A stretch of 64,000 nucleotides of DNA from the NCBI RefSeq assembly GCF_003001675.1, contig NZ_PVYW01000008.1:62001-126000 (forward strand), read 5' to 3'. The notes beneath the pieces were generated by a model that saw only the letters and a list, made by a program, of their open reading frames with translations, was not told the DNA's origin and did not search any database. This DNA is from Cohnella sp. SGD-V74. GTDB lineage: Bacteria; Bacillota; Bacilli; Paenibacillales; Paenibacillaceae. Position 1 is the stretch's first letter, and the number at the start of each line of letters is the position of its first letter. Below, piece by piece: positions 33,311-42,315 of the stretch. A program made the translations under genes and the position numbers.

Positions 33311-34657
33311 ATGAAAAAGTGGACGATGACTTTACTTTCCGTATTCGTCGCGATGACGGCCGTGCTGGCCGGATGCGGCGGCAACAACGACAAGGGCGGC
33401 AGCGCATCGCCGTCGGCCTCGAGCGGAGCTTCCGAGCAAGGCGGAAGCAAGAAGAACGTGACGCTGACCTACATGGCGAGCCAGGGCTGGATCAAAGATT
33501 CCGAGATGGAGCTGGCGAAGAAGTTCGAAGAGGAGACGGGCATTAAAATCGATTTTCAGATCGTGCCTTCCGACCAATATTTCAACGTGCTGAAGACGAA
33601 GCTGAACGCGGGCGAAGGCCCGGACATTTTCGGAGGACAGAGCGGCTACAGCGAAATCACGATGAACTACAACGTCGAGAAGAACGCCGTCGACCTGAGC
33701 GACCAGGAATGGGTGAAGCGCGAAGATCCGCTGTCCATAGAGCAGCTTACCGCCAACGGCAAAGTGTATGCGCTTACGATCTGGGACACTTACAGCAGCT
33801 TCGTGGTCGGATATAACAAGAAGCTGTTCAACGAGCTGGGCCTGGAAATCCCGAAAACGTACGAGGAGTTTAAGAACGCGGCGCTGAAAATCCAGCAGTC
33901 CGGCGTTACGCCGATCTACGAGCCGATCGCCGACGGCTGGCACCATGTGCTGTGGTTCTCCGAGCCCGGACCGAACTACGATAAGCTCGAGCCGAATTTG
34001 TACGACGATCTGAACGAGAACAAGAAGAAATTCGTCGACAGCCAGGTCATGCTCGATTCCTTGACGCAGCTGAAGGAAATGTACGATCTGGATTTCTTCG
34101 GGGACAACACGCTTTCCGATACCGGCTCCGACACGGTAGCCAAGCTGGGCAGCGGCGAATTCGGCATGAGCCTTGTGGCGCAGAGCGTCGCGACGGAGAT
34201 CGCGGAGGAATACGAGGAATTCGAAATCGAGGACATCGGCTTCTTCCCGATTCCGCTGACGGATAATCAAATCTACTATATCAATCCGGGCGGACCGAGC
34301 AAATTCATCTATTCCGGCTCGAAGTACATCGAGGAAGCGAAGCAGTACTTCAACTTCTTGACGAAGCAGGAAAATCTGCAGTTCATGCTGGACAACGATC
34401 CGACGATTTCCAACCTGAACTTCCCGGATCTGAAGAACAAATATACCGCAGAACAGCAGAAGCTGTTTGACAGCTATCCGGAGCGCGGAACGGACATTCA
34501 GAACTACGTCAACTATGTGAACCCGCAATGGATGGACATCGGCAAGGACATCGTCGCAATGCTGTCCGGCGTCATTCAGCCGATCGACGTGCTCAGAAGC
34601 ATCGATCAGCGCCGTGCGGAGATGGCCAAGGTGGCGCAGGATCCGAACTGGAAATAA
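33311..34657 (+). CDS. Sugar ABC transporter substrate-binding lipoprotein (CUT1)
   Basis: A 448-residue family 1 extracellular solute-binding protein. The type II signal peptide ends with lipobox VLAGC at ~22, followed by a Ser/Gly/Ala-rich linker, so it is tethered to the membrane. The fold runs from KKNVTLTYMASQGW to the C-terminus, with typical blocks (LNAGEGPDIFGGQSGY, YNKKLFNELGLEIPKTYEEF). It delivers an oligosaccharide to the two permeases encoded next. No ATPase is encoded here, so a shared MsmX/MsmK-type ATPase encoded elsewhere is expected, as is usual for this group. Confidence 0.94.
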   Translation: MKKWTMTLLSVFVAMTAVLAGCGGNNDKGGSASPSASSGASEQGGSKKNVTLTYMASQGWIKDSEMELAKKFEEETGIKIDFQIVPSDQYFNVLKTKLNAGEGPDIFGGQSGYSEITMNYNVEKNAVDLSDQEWVKREDPLSIEQLTANGKVYALTIWDTYSSFVVGYNKKLFNELGLEIPKTYEEFKNAALKIQQSGVTPIYEPIADGWHHVLWFSEPGPNYDKLEPNLYDDLNENKKKFVDSQVMLDSLTQLKEMYDLDFFGDNTLSDTGSDTVAKLGSGEFGMSLVAQSVATEIAEEYEEFEIEDIGFFPIPLTDNQIYYINPGGPSKFIYSGSKYIEEAKQYFNFLTKQENLQFMLDNDPTISNLNFPDLKNKYTAEQQKLFDSYPERGTDIQNYVNYVNPQWMDIGKDIVAMLSGVIQPIDVLRSIDQRRAEMAKVAQDPNWK

Positions 34658-34681
34658 GTCGCCTGTCCGGCGGGAATCGGG

Positions 34682-34714
34682 GTTGGCAATGGTCGCGAAC
34701 GCGATCGTTGCCAA
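34682..34714 (+). other. Intercistronic hairpin between binding-protein and permease genes
   Basis: GTTGGCAA and TTGCCAAC form a perfect 8-bp stem around an inner GTCGCG/CGCGAT stem, with no T-tract. Such hairpins after a binding-protein gene usually protect the upstream mRNA, so that more binding protein than permease is made. The second transporter operon has an equivalent at 48884-48932. Confidence 0.65.
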
Positions 34715-34746
34715 CTTCATTCTAAAGGGAAATGAGGGAAATTGCG

Positions 34747-35619
34747 ATGAATCGCGCCATATATCCGTTTTACTTCGGCATTGCGACGTTGGTCGTCTAT
34801 TCGATATTTTTCGTCGTACCGGGCCTTATGGGCATCTACTACTCGTTCACAGACTGGAACAGCTACTCGGACGAGATTCGTTTCATCGGCTTCGACAATC
34901 TGGCGAAAATCTTCTCCGGAGAAGCGAAGTATCTCAGCTACATCGAAAATACGCTCGTGTTCACGGTCAGCACGGTCGTGCTCAAGACGGCGCTCGGCTT
35001 GCTCTTCGCGATTATGCTGAATGACGGCATCCGGGCGAAGGGACTTCACCGCGTCATGCTGTTCATGCCCTCCATCGTCCCGATGCTCGTCGTCGGCCTG
35101 ATCTTCAAGTCGATTTTGAATCCTGCCAGCGGACTGCTGAACGAATCGCTGCGGGCGATCGGGCTCGATTTTATGGCGCAGAAATGGCTGACCGACCTGA
35201 ATTGGGCTTTCAAGTCGATCATCGCCGTGGATATTTGGAAGGGCGTCGGCTACATCATGATCATTTTGCTGGCCGGCTTGCAATCGATCGACAAAACCTA
35301 TTACGAGGCCGCCGCGATTGACGGGGCGAACTTCTGGCAGAAGCTGACGCGCATTACGATTCCTCTTATCGTGCCGGCGCTCGTGGTCACGACGGTGCTG
35401 AACCTGCTGCACGGCCTCAAGGTGTTCGAAGCGGTGTACGTATTGACGAACGGCGGTCCGGGATACGCGACGGACGTCATGTATACGGCAATTTTCAAAG
35501 AGTTTTCCACGGGTAATTACGGTATGGGCACGGCGCTGTCTTCCGTCCTGTTCGTCGTGATGACGGTGCTCGGCTACTTTGTCGTACGGCTGATGTCGAG
35601 GGAGGGGGACGAACGATGA
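34747..35619 (+). CDS. CUT1 sugar ABC transporter permease (MalF/UgpA type)
   Basis: A 290-residue protein with six hydrophobic helices and the EAA loop EAAAIDGANFWQKLTRITIPL near 185. The start at 34747 (MNRAIYPFYFG) follows GAGGGA. The YVLTNGGPGYATDVMYTAIF block is typical of the UgpA/YteP branch. It overlaps the partner permease gene by four bases (ATGA). Confidence 0.93.
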   Translation: MNRAIYPFYFGIATLVVYSIFFVVPGLMGIYYSFTDWNSYSDEIRFIGFDNLAKIFSGEAKYLSYIENTLVFTVSTVVLKTALGLLFAIMLNDGIRAKGLHRVMLFMPSIVPMLVVGLIFKSILNPASGLLNESLRAIGLDFMAQKWLTDLNWAFKSIIAVDIWKGVGYIMIILLAGLQSIDKTYYEAAAIDGANFWQKLTRITIPLIVPALVVTTVLNLLHGLKVFEAVYVLTNGGPGYATDVMYTAIFKEFSTGNYGMGTALSSVLFVVMTVLGYFVVRLMSREGDER

Positions 35620-36437
35620 TGAACAAAGTTCTGCTGCCGACGCTGCGCAATGCGTTCGCCTGGATACTGAGCGCGACGATGTTTATTCCGCTGCTGCTCG
35701 TCGCCGTCAACTCCTTGAAGACGAAAGCCGAAGCGAACGGAATGAACATGTCGCTGCCGAAGTCGTTCCAGTGGTCGAACTACTCGATCGTTATCGAGGA
35801 AGGAAAGCTGATCCAATCGTTCTTCAACAGCCTGCTGTACGCGACCGGCGCGACGATCGGAAGCATTCTTCTCGCTTCGCTGGCCGCCTACGTCTTCTCT
35901 CGCAACCGGACCAGGCTGAACAAGGCGATGTACTTCTATCTGATCATGGGAATCGCGATGCCGACCAACTTCGTCACCTTGATGAAGGTGATGCAGTGGA
36001 CGCATCTGGTCAATACGCAGACCGGCATCATTCTGATGCTGGCGGCGTCCAGCATTCCGTTCAGCGTGTTTCTGATCTACGGCTTCGTCGGCAGCGTTCC
36101 CCGCGAGTTGGACGAAGCGGGCATCGTCGACGGCTGCTCGCCGATCCGCCTGTTCCTGTCGGTCGTTATTCCGCTGCTGACGCCGGTGCTGGTAACGGTG
36201 GCGATCCTGAACTTCATGGGCTCGTGGAGCGACTTTATTCATCCGCTGTACTTTCTGAACAACTCGGACAAATGGCCGATGACGTTGGCCGTGTACAATT
36301 TCTTCGGGCGCTTCCAGGTCAATTGGAACCTCGTGTCGGCGGACATCGTGCTCACGACGCTTCCGGTCATCGTCATTTATTTGCTTGGCCAGAAATTCAT
36401 TATTTCCGGCATGACGGCCGGTTCGGTCAAAGGGTAA
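35616..36437 (+). CDS. CUT1 sugar ABC transporter permease (MalG/UgpE type)
   Basis: A 273-residue six-helix permease. The EAA loop is DEAGIVDGCSPIRLFLSVVIPL near 165, and the C-terminus GMTAGSVKG is typical of UgpE/YcjP proteins that contact the ATPase. The start overlaps the previous stop; a second ATG follows at once (MMNK). It completes the membrane channel of this transporter. Confidence 0.93.
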   Translation: MMNKVLLPTLRNAFAWILSATMFIPLLLVAVNSLKTKAEANGMNMSLPKSFQWSNYSIVIEEGKLIQSFFNSLLYATGATIGSILLASLAAYVFSRNRTRLNKAMYFYLIMGIAMPTNFVTLMKVMQWTHLVNTQTGIILMLAASSIPFSVFLIYGFVGSVPRELDEAGIVDGCSPIRLFLSVVIPLLTPVLVTVAILNFMGSWSDFIHPLYFLNNSDKWPMTLAVYNFFGRFQVNWNLVSADIVLTTLPVIVIYLLGQKFIISGMTAGSVKG

Positions 36438-36442
36438 AGAAG

Positions 36443-37333
36443 GTGAGCAAGCTGCTATCGCAACAGGAAACGGAGCGCGAGGACGGTTCTTGGCAGGTGG
36501 TCTGGAGGCAAGCCCGGCAGCCGATGACGCTGGAGGGCCGCGGCGATGCCGTGGAGCTGCTCTGCCTGACCGCGGGCAGAGCGTACGCGGAGCGCGGAGG
36601 CTGGAAGCAGGCGCTGCATGCCGGCGACTTTCTGCTCGGCGGGCTGCTCGGCGAACCGACGTCGGTCGTGCCGGCAGCCGCAGTCGGCAGCCGATTGCTG
36701 CACGTCCGGCTGCCCGTGGAGCTGCTGCTCGGTCTGCCGCAGGGAGGCAAGCTGCTGGCGATGCTGTATGCGGCGTGCGGCGGCGACGTCATCGGTTCGC
36801 GGGCTTCGTGGGCGCAGGCGATGCGGACGGCCGCGGAAGCGCTGGCGGACAAGCCGGAGGGCGGCGATGAATTCGGGGATGCGGGGCGGCATTTGCTTCG
36901 ATATGCGAAGCTGGTCGAACTGCTGGGCTATCTGTACGAAGGCTTGAGCAGGGAGCGGACGCTGCCCGGTCAACGGGAAGGCGAATTGCGGGGAGTGGAC
37001 GAAAAGCTGCTGGAAGCGGTCGCCTACATGATCGAGCATGCGACGGGAGATCTCGACATGCCGGCGGTCATTCGCGGAAGCGGGCTGGGCAAGACGCAGT
37101 TTTACGAGGAGTTTCGCCTGCTGACCGGCACGAGCCCGAAGCCGTTTATTCACCGTCTGCGCCTTCGCATGGCGACCCGTCTGCTGCGCGCCTCGAATCT
37201 GAGCGTCACTTCCATCGCCTACGAATGCGGCTATCGGTCGCTGAACTATTTTCATAAACATTTCAAGGAGCAATACGCGGTTACGCCGCGCGAATTTCGC
37301 AATCGGTACAGGTTGAACCAAAGCGCCTCGTAG
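36443..37333 (+). CDS. AraC-family transcriptional regulator
   Basis: A 296-residue protein starting with GTG, five bases after the permease stop, behind AAAGAAGG. The open frame extends far upstream, but that part is an antisense-type shadow of the permease gene. The N-terminal ~150 residues form a cupin-like sensor (HAGDFLLGGLLGEP). The C-terminal ~100 residues hold the double HTH (DMPAVIRGSGLGKTQFYEEF and SIAYECGYRSLNYFHKHFKEQ). The operon thus has an internal one-component regulator in addition to the two-component pair next door. It may respond to an intracellular sugar. Confidence 0.9.
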   Translation: MSKLLSQQETEREDGSWQVVWRQARQPMTLEGRGDAVELLCLTAGRAYAERGGWKQALHAGDFLLGGLLGEPTSVVPAAAVGSRLLHVRLPVELLLGLPQGGKLLAMLYAACGGDVIGSRASWAQAMRTAAEALADKPEGGDEFGDAGRHLLRYAKLVELLGYLYEGLSRERTLPGQREGELRGVDEKLLEAVAYMIEHATGDLDMPAVIRGSGLGKTQFYEEFRLLTGTSPKPFIHRLRLRMATRLLRASNLSVTSIAYECGYRSLNYFHKHFKEQYAVTPREFRNRYRLNQSAS

Positions 37334-37377
37334 CGCATCAGGGGTTCAAACCGTCATAGACAGAAAGAGGAGGAGAG

Positions 37378-38733
37378 ATGACCATGATGGCTAACGACAA
37401 CGCCCAAGCGGGCGAGGCAGCGGCTCGGCAGGCCGTCTCGGCGGCGCACGATCCGCGCAGCGAGTGGTTCACGGAGGCGCGATTCGGACTGTACATTCAC
37501 TGGGGGCTGTACGCCCTGGGAGCGCGCCACGAATGGATGCGGTCCCGAGAATTTCTGAGCAACGAGGAGTATGAGAAATATTTCCGGCATTTCGACCCCG
37601 ATCTGTACGATCCGGCGAAATGGGCCAAGCTGGCGGGCGATGCCGGGATGAAATATATGGTGGTGACGACCAAGCATCACGAGGGCTTCTGCCTGTGGGA
37701 TTCCAAGCTGACCGATTACAAGGCGACCAATACGCCCTGCGGCAAGGATTTGCTGCGTCCGATGCTGGAGGCGTTCCGCGCGGAGGGCATTCGCACCGGG
37801 CTGTACTATTCGCTGCTGGATTGGCATCATCCCGACTATACGGTGGACGTCAAGCATCCGATGCGCTATGACAAGGAATACGCGGCGCGGGACGCGCAGC
37901 GGAACTGGCAGAACTATGTGGCCTATATGCACGGCCAGACGAGGGAGCTGCTGACGGAGTACGGGGATATCGACGTGCTGTTCCTGGATTTCTCCATTCC
38001 GTCCGAGGAAGGCTTCCCGGGAAAAGGGAAAGAAGAGTGGCAGAGCGAGCGATATGTAGAAATGGTGCGGTCGCTGCAGCCGAATACGCTGATTAACGAC
38101 CGGCTCGGCGTGCCGGGTGACATTACGACGCCGGAGCAGTATCAGCCGCGGGAGTGGATCAAGGTCGACGGCAAGCCGGTGCTGTGGGAAGCCTGCCATA
38201 CGTTCAGCGGCTCGTGGGGGTATTACCGGGACGAGGAATCCTGGAAGAGCACGGAGCAAATTCTGCGAATGCTGATCGATACGGTGAGCAAGGGCGGCAA
38301 TTTCCTGCTGAACGTCGGTCCCAACGCGCGCGGCGAGCTGGACGAGCGGGCGGTCGAGCGGCTGGAGGAGATCGGCGTCTGGATGAGAAAGCATGCGCGC
38401 TCCATTCACGGCTGCACCGCTGCTCCTTCCGAGCTGCCGGCCTGCCCGGAGGATTGCCGGTTCACGTACAATCCGAAGACGAATCGGCTGTACCTGCATC
38501 TGTTCGCATGGCCCTTCAAGCAGATTCATCTGCCGTATTTCTCGGGACGGGTCGAATACGCGCAGCTGCTGGACGACGCTTCGGAAATTCGCATGGTGGA
38601 AGGCGAGAAGAAGCTGACGATGGAGGCGGGCGCATTCGACGAGGGCCGTCCGGCCAATATGCTGACGCTGCAGCTTCCGGTCAAGAAGCCGAAGGCGACG
38701 ATTCCGGTCATCGAGCTGTTTTTGAGAAGCTAG
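37378..38733 (+). CDS. Alpha-L-fucosidase, GH29
   Basis: A 451-residue cytoplasmic enzyme with no signal peptide. It keeps the GH29 landmarks: RFGLYIHWGLYALGARHEW (near 36), KWAKLAGDAGMKYMVVTTKHHEGFCLWDS, and the nucleophile candidate D204 in DVLFLDF. GGNFLLNVGPNARGELD closes the barrel, and a C-terminal beta-sandwich follows. ATG at 37378 is right behind AGGAGGAGAG; ATG at 37384 or 37387 would also fit. It releases alpha-L-fucose. The acid/base residue varies across the family and I cannot assign it. Confidence 0.94.
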   Translation: MTMMANDNAQAGEAAARQAVSAAHDPRSEWFTEARFGLYIHWGLYALGARHEWMRSREFLSNEEYEKYFRHFDPDLYDPAKWAKLAGDAGMKYMVVTTKHHEGFCLWDSKLTDYKATNTPCGKDLLRPMLEAFRAEGIRTGLYYSLLDWHHPDYTVDVKHPMRYDKEYAARDAQRNWQNYVAYMHGQTRELLTEYGDIDVLFLDFSIPSEEGFPGKGKEEWQSERYVEMVRSLQPNTLINDRLGVPGDITTPEQYQPREWIKVDGKPVLWEACHTFSGSWGYYRDEESWKSTEQILRMLIDTVSKGGNFLLNVGPNARGELDERAVERLEEIGVWMRKHARSIHGCTAAPSELPACPEDCRFTYNPKTNRLYLHLFAWPFKQIHLPYFSGRVEYAQLLDDASEIRMVEGEKKLTMEAGAFDEGRPANMLTLQLPVKKPKATIPVIELFLRS

Positions 38734-38764
38734 TGCGCGAACGAAAGAGAGGGAGGAGATCACC

Positions 38765-39838
38765 ATGAGTAAAAAATACCGGATGGGCGTCATCGGCCTC
38801 GGAGAAGGCCGCAGCATCATGTCGGCCGCGCTGCAAAGCGAGCGATGGGAGCTGGCGCAAGTATGCGATTTGAATGAGGAGCTGTGCCGCCAGCGGGCGC
38901 AGGAATTCGATTTTCATCATTGGACGACCTCTTACGAGGAGATGCTGGCCAACGACGACATCGACGTCATCGCGATCTATACGCCGGATCAGCTTCATGG
39001 CAAGCATATTATGCAGGCCGTCGAGGCCGGCAAGCACGCGATCTGCACGAAGCCGGTGCTGCCTTCGCTGGACGACGCGGCGAAGCTGCTCGCCTTCATG
39101 AAGCGGACGGACCGCAAGCTGTTTATCGGGCAGAGCACGCGGTATTTCGAGCCGATGCTTCATCAGCGCCGGGATTTCGAAGCCGGCCGTCACGGCGAGC
39201 TGTCAGTCGTGGAGGCGCATTACATTACGGACGGGCGCTGGTTTCTGGACAAAGGCTGGAGCAGGCAGAAGGGCTTCAGTTGGTTCCACGGCTTCATGAT
39301 TCACGCGGTCGACCTCGTGCGCTGGTATCTTCCCGACGTGTCGGAGGTGTCCGGCTTCGCGCGGACGAGCGCCAATACGAAGGCGTTCGGGCTGGAGGCT
39401 TGGGATTCGCTGCGCTTCGTCGCCCGCAACGAGGCGGGTCAGATCGCTTCGATGGCCGGGGATTACGCGCTGCCTACGCTCGGGCAGCACGCCCAATCGC
39501 AGATCGGCTGCGTCCTTCGCGGCACGCAGGGGACGACTCGGGCGGAATATTCGAACTTGACCTATTATACGAATTTTACCGGAGAAGAGCCGAAGGTGCA
39601 TACTTTCGACGACAAGGAGCCCTACTATTTCCGCTTCGAGAATAAGAGCCACCATGCCGGAGAGTATCAGAACTATATCGAATACTTCGCGGACTGTCTC
39701 GATCGGGGCGAGGAGCCGCTGCCGGATGCGCGGGAAGCCGTTCATACGCTGGCGTTCATGGAGGCGATGACCCGAAGCGTTCAGCGCGGAGGACAGCCGG
39801 TCAAGCTGGCCGAGGTGATCGCGGAGTACGGACTGTAG
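38765..39838 (+). CDS. Gfo/Idh/MocA family sugar dehydrogenase or oxidoreductase
   Basis: A 357-residue enzyme with Rossmann motif GVIGLGEGRSIMSA (9-22) and the CTKPVLPSLDDA motif near 94, whose Lys is the usual catalytic residue. The second domain has GFMIHAVDLVRWYLPDV. It lies between two fucosidase-type genes in one operon. Possible jobs are oxidation of a released sugar or an oxidoreductive step on the glycoside. One known D-apiose dehydrogenase belongs to this superfamily, so apiose oxidation is a candidate (inference). Confidence 0.92.
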   Translation: MSKKYRMGVIGLGEGRSIMSAALQSERWELAQVCDLNEELCRQRAQEFDFHHWTTSYEEMLANDDIDVIAIYTPDQLHGKHIMQAVEAGKHAICTKPVLPSLDDAAKLLAFMKRTDRKLFIGQSTRYFEPMLHQRRDFEAGRHGELSVVEAHYITDGRWFLDKGWSRQKGFSWFHGFMIHAVDLVRWYLPDVSEVSGFARTSANTKAFGLEAWDSLRFVARNEAGQIASMAGDYALPTLGQHAQSQIGCVLRGTQGTTRAEYSNLTYYTNFTGEEPKVHTFDDKEPYYFRFENKSHHAGEYQNYIEYFADCLDRGEEPLPDAREAVHTLAFMEAMTRSVQRGGQPVKLAEVIAEYGL

Positions 39839-39868
39839 AAGCAACGGGGAACGGGAGGCGTCATCGGG

Positions 39869-42271
39869 ATGAAGTTGAGATATAACAAGCCTGCCGAAGC
39901 GTGGACGGAAGCATTGCCGGTCGGCAACGGCCGGCTCGGCGGCATGGTGTTCGGCGGAATCGAGCAGGAGCGCGTCAGTCTGAACGAGGATACGCTGTGG
40001 TCGGGCTATCCGCGCGACTGGAACAATCCGCGGGCGTTGCAGGTTCTCCCCGAAGTGCGGCGGGCCGTGCTGGAGGAGTGTTACGAGGAGGCCGAGCGGC
40101 TCAGCAAGGCGGGCATGATGGGGCCATATACGCAGGCTTACATGCCGCTGGGCGATTGGCATATTCGCTTCTATCACGGCCATTTCGCCGACGGCTACAG
40201 GCGTTCTCTGGATTTGGAGGACGCTTGCGCGACGGTCTCCTACGAGATCGGCGGCGTCCGCTATACCCGGGAGCTGTTCGCCTCGCACCCCGATCAGGCG
40301 CTGGTGTACCGCATTGCCGTGAATCAGCCGGGCAAGCTCGCCTTGAAGGCGTGGCTGGACAGTCCGCTGCGCTCGACGACGGCCTGGCGGGACGGCGGGG
40401 AGGACGAGGCTTTCTTCGCGGTACGGGGAGACTGTCCGTATGAGGTAAGCCCGAACTATGTGCACGATCCCGAGCCGGTCAAGTACGAGGCGGAAGCGAA
40501 CAGCCGCACGATCTCGTTCGAGGGCCGGCTGGCCTGCCGCGCGGATGCCGGCGCAAAGCTGAGGGTCGACCATACGGGCATCCATATCGAGCAGGCGACG
40601 GAGGTCGTGTTTTATTTTGCGGCGGGGACGAGCTTTGCCGGCTTCGATCGGATGCCGGATCGCGAAGCTTATCCTCCGGGCGGACTGGCGGAGCGGCAGC
40701 TGCGGGAAGCGGCGGCGAGGCCGTTCACGGAGCTGAAACGGCGGCATGAGGACGATTATCGGCCGCGGTTTCGGCGCGTTCGCTTCCGCCTCGGTTCCGG
40801 CCTGCCCGAAGAGGAGCGGGCGACGGACGAGCGGCTGCGGCAGCACGGGGCGCAGGACTCGGGGCTGATCGCGCTGCTCGTGCAATACGGCAGATACCTG
40901 CTGCTCGCATCCTCGCGCCCAGGCACGCAGCCGGCCAATTTGCAAGGGATTTGGAATCGGCACATTCGGCCGATCTGGAGCTGCAACTATACGCTGAACA
41001 TCAATTTGCAAATGAATTACTGGCTGGCGGAAACGGCCAACCTGAGCGAATGCCATGAACCGCTGCTCCGGTTCGTCGAGGATCTGTCCGTCACCGGGGA
41101 GGAAACGGCTCGCGTTCATTACGGCTGCAGAGGCTGGACGGCGCACCACAATTCGGATGTGTGGCGGCAGTCCGCGCCTCCCGGCAACTACGGCGACGGC
41201 AATCCGTTGTGGGCGAATTGGCCGATGGGCGGCGTATGGCTGTGCCGGCATCTGTGGGAGCATTATTTGTTCACGAGGGACGAATCGTTCTTGCGGCATA
41301 AGGCGTATCCGGTGCTCAGGAAGGCGGCGCTGTTCTGCCTTGATTGGGTGCAGCCTAACGGAGCCGGAGAGTATATGACCAATCCGTCTACTTCGCCGGA
41401 GCACCGCTTCCGGCTGCCGGACGGCAGAACGCCCGCGCTTACCGTTTCTTCCGCGATGGACATCAGCCTTATCCGCGAGTTGCTGGGTTTCTGCATCGAG
41501 GGGGCCGGGTTGCTGGGGCTGGAAGAGCCGCTTTTGCCGGAGCTGCGGGAGGTTCTGGAGAAGCTGCCCGAGACGAAGATCGGCAGCCGCGGGCAAGTTC
41601 AGGAATGGTATTACGATTTTGCGGACGAGGACGAAGAACACCGCCACGTGTCTCATCTGTATGATCTGTTTCCCGGTTCCGCATGGGGAGAGAACCGGCA
41701 GGCCCATCTGTACGAGGCGGCAAGACGAACGCTGGAGCTGCGGGGAGACGGCGGCACGGGCTGGAGCATCGGCTGGAAAATCGCCCTGTGGGCGCGCCTT
41801 CGCGACGGCAACCGCGCATTCGACATCGTGCGCCGTCTGCTGGTCGAAGTCGAGGACGACGGCGTCATGGACTTCCACCGGGGCGGCTTGTACGCGAACC
41901 TGTTCGTTGCTCATCCGCCGTTCCAGATCGACGGCAACTTCGGCGCCGCGGCAGGCATCTTCGAAATGCTGCTGCAATCGCACGAAGACCGGCTTGATCT
42001 GCTGCCGGCCTTGCCCGATGCTTGGCCGGAGGGAGAGATCGTCGGTCTGAAGGCGCGCGGCGGATTTACCGTCGACATGCAGTGGGAGCGGGGCCGGCTG
42101 AAGCGGGCGCTCGTTGCCTCGCCGGCGGATCAGCCGCTGCGCATCGCATATCGGCACCCCGTTCAGGTGCTGTGCGCCGAAACCGGCGAGCCGCTTACCG
42201 GGGAAGCCGCTTCGGAGCACACGATTGCCGCGCGACAAGACCGGATCTACGAGATCCGGCCGGTAGATTGA
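39869..42271 (+). CDS. GH95 enzyme: alpha-L-fucosidase or alpha-L-galactosidase
   Basis: An 800-residue cytoplasmic hydrolase without signal peptide, behind AACGGGAGGCG. An N-terminal beta-sandwich begins with YNKPAEAWTEALPVGNGRLGGMVFGG. The (alpha/alpha)6 barrel carries E511 in NPSTSPEHRF (the general acid in GH95), the HHNSDVW motif with the Asn/Asp that act with water, and D688 in QIDGNFGAAAG. GH95 includes 1,2-alpha-L-fucosidases and alpha-L-galactosidases; the sequence alone does not decide. It is the last gene of the operon, before a 1.3-kb repeat field. Confidence 0.94.
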   Translation: MKLRYNKPAEAWTEALPVGNGRLGGMVFGGIEQERVSLNEDTLWSGYPRDWNNPRALQVLPEVRRAVLEECYEEAERLSKAGMMGPYTQAYMPLGDWHIRFYHGHFADGYRRSLDLEDACATVSYEIGGVRYTRELFASHPDQALVYRIAVNQPGKLALKAWLDSPLRSTTAWRDGGEDEAFFAVRGDCPYEVSPNYVHDPEPVKYEAEANSRTISFEGRLACRADAGAKLRVDHTGIHIEQATEVVFYFAAGTSFAGFDRMPDREAYPPGGLAERQLREAAARPFTELKRRHEDDYRPRFRRVRFRLGSGLPEEERATDERLRQHGAQDSGLIALLVQYGRYLLLASSRPGTQPANLQGIWNRHIRPIWSCNYTLNINLQMNYWLAETANLSECHEPLLRFVEDLSVTGEETARVHYGCRGWTAHHNSDVWRQSAPPGNYGDGNPLWANWPMGGVWLCRHLWEHYLFTRDESFLRHKAYPVLRKAALFCLDWVQPNGAGEYMTNPSTSPEHRFRLPDGRTPALTVSSAMDISLIRELLGFCIEGAGLLGLEEPLLPELREVLEKLPETKIGSRGQVQEWYYDFADEDEEHRHVSHLYDLFPGSAWGENRQAHLYEAARRTLELRGDGGTGWSIGWKIALWARLRDGNRAFDIVRRLLVEVEDDGVMDFHRGGLYANLFVAHPPFQIDGNFGAAAGIFEMLLQSHEDRLDLLPALPDAWPEGEIVGLKARGGFTVDMQWERGRLKRALVASPADQPLRIAYRHPVQVLCAETGEPLTGEAASEHTIAARQDRIYEIRPVD

Positions 42272-42315
42272 AGGGGGGGCAGGGCAGCGACGAACCGCCG
42301 CCGATCGGATAGCTC

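Noticed and set aside
39203..42238. 1011-codon minus-strand open frame
   Set aside because: Shadow of the GH95 and oxidoreductase genes in high-GC DNA; it has no family features, while the plus strand has full catalytic motifs.
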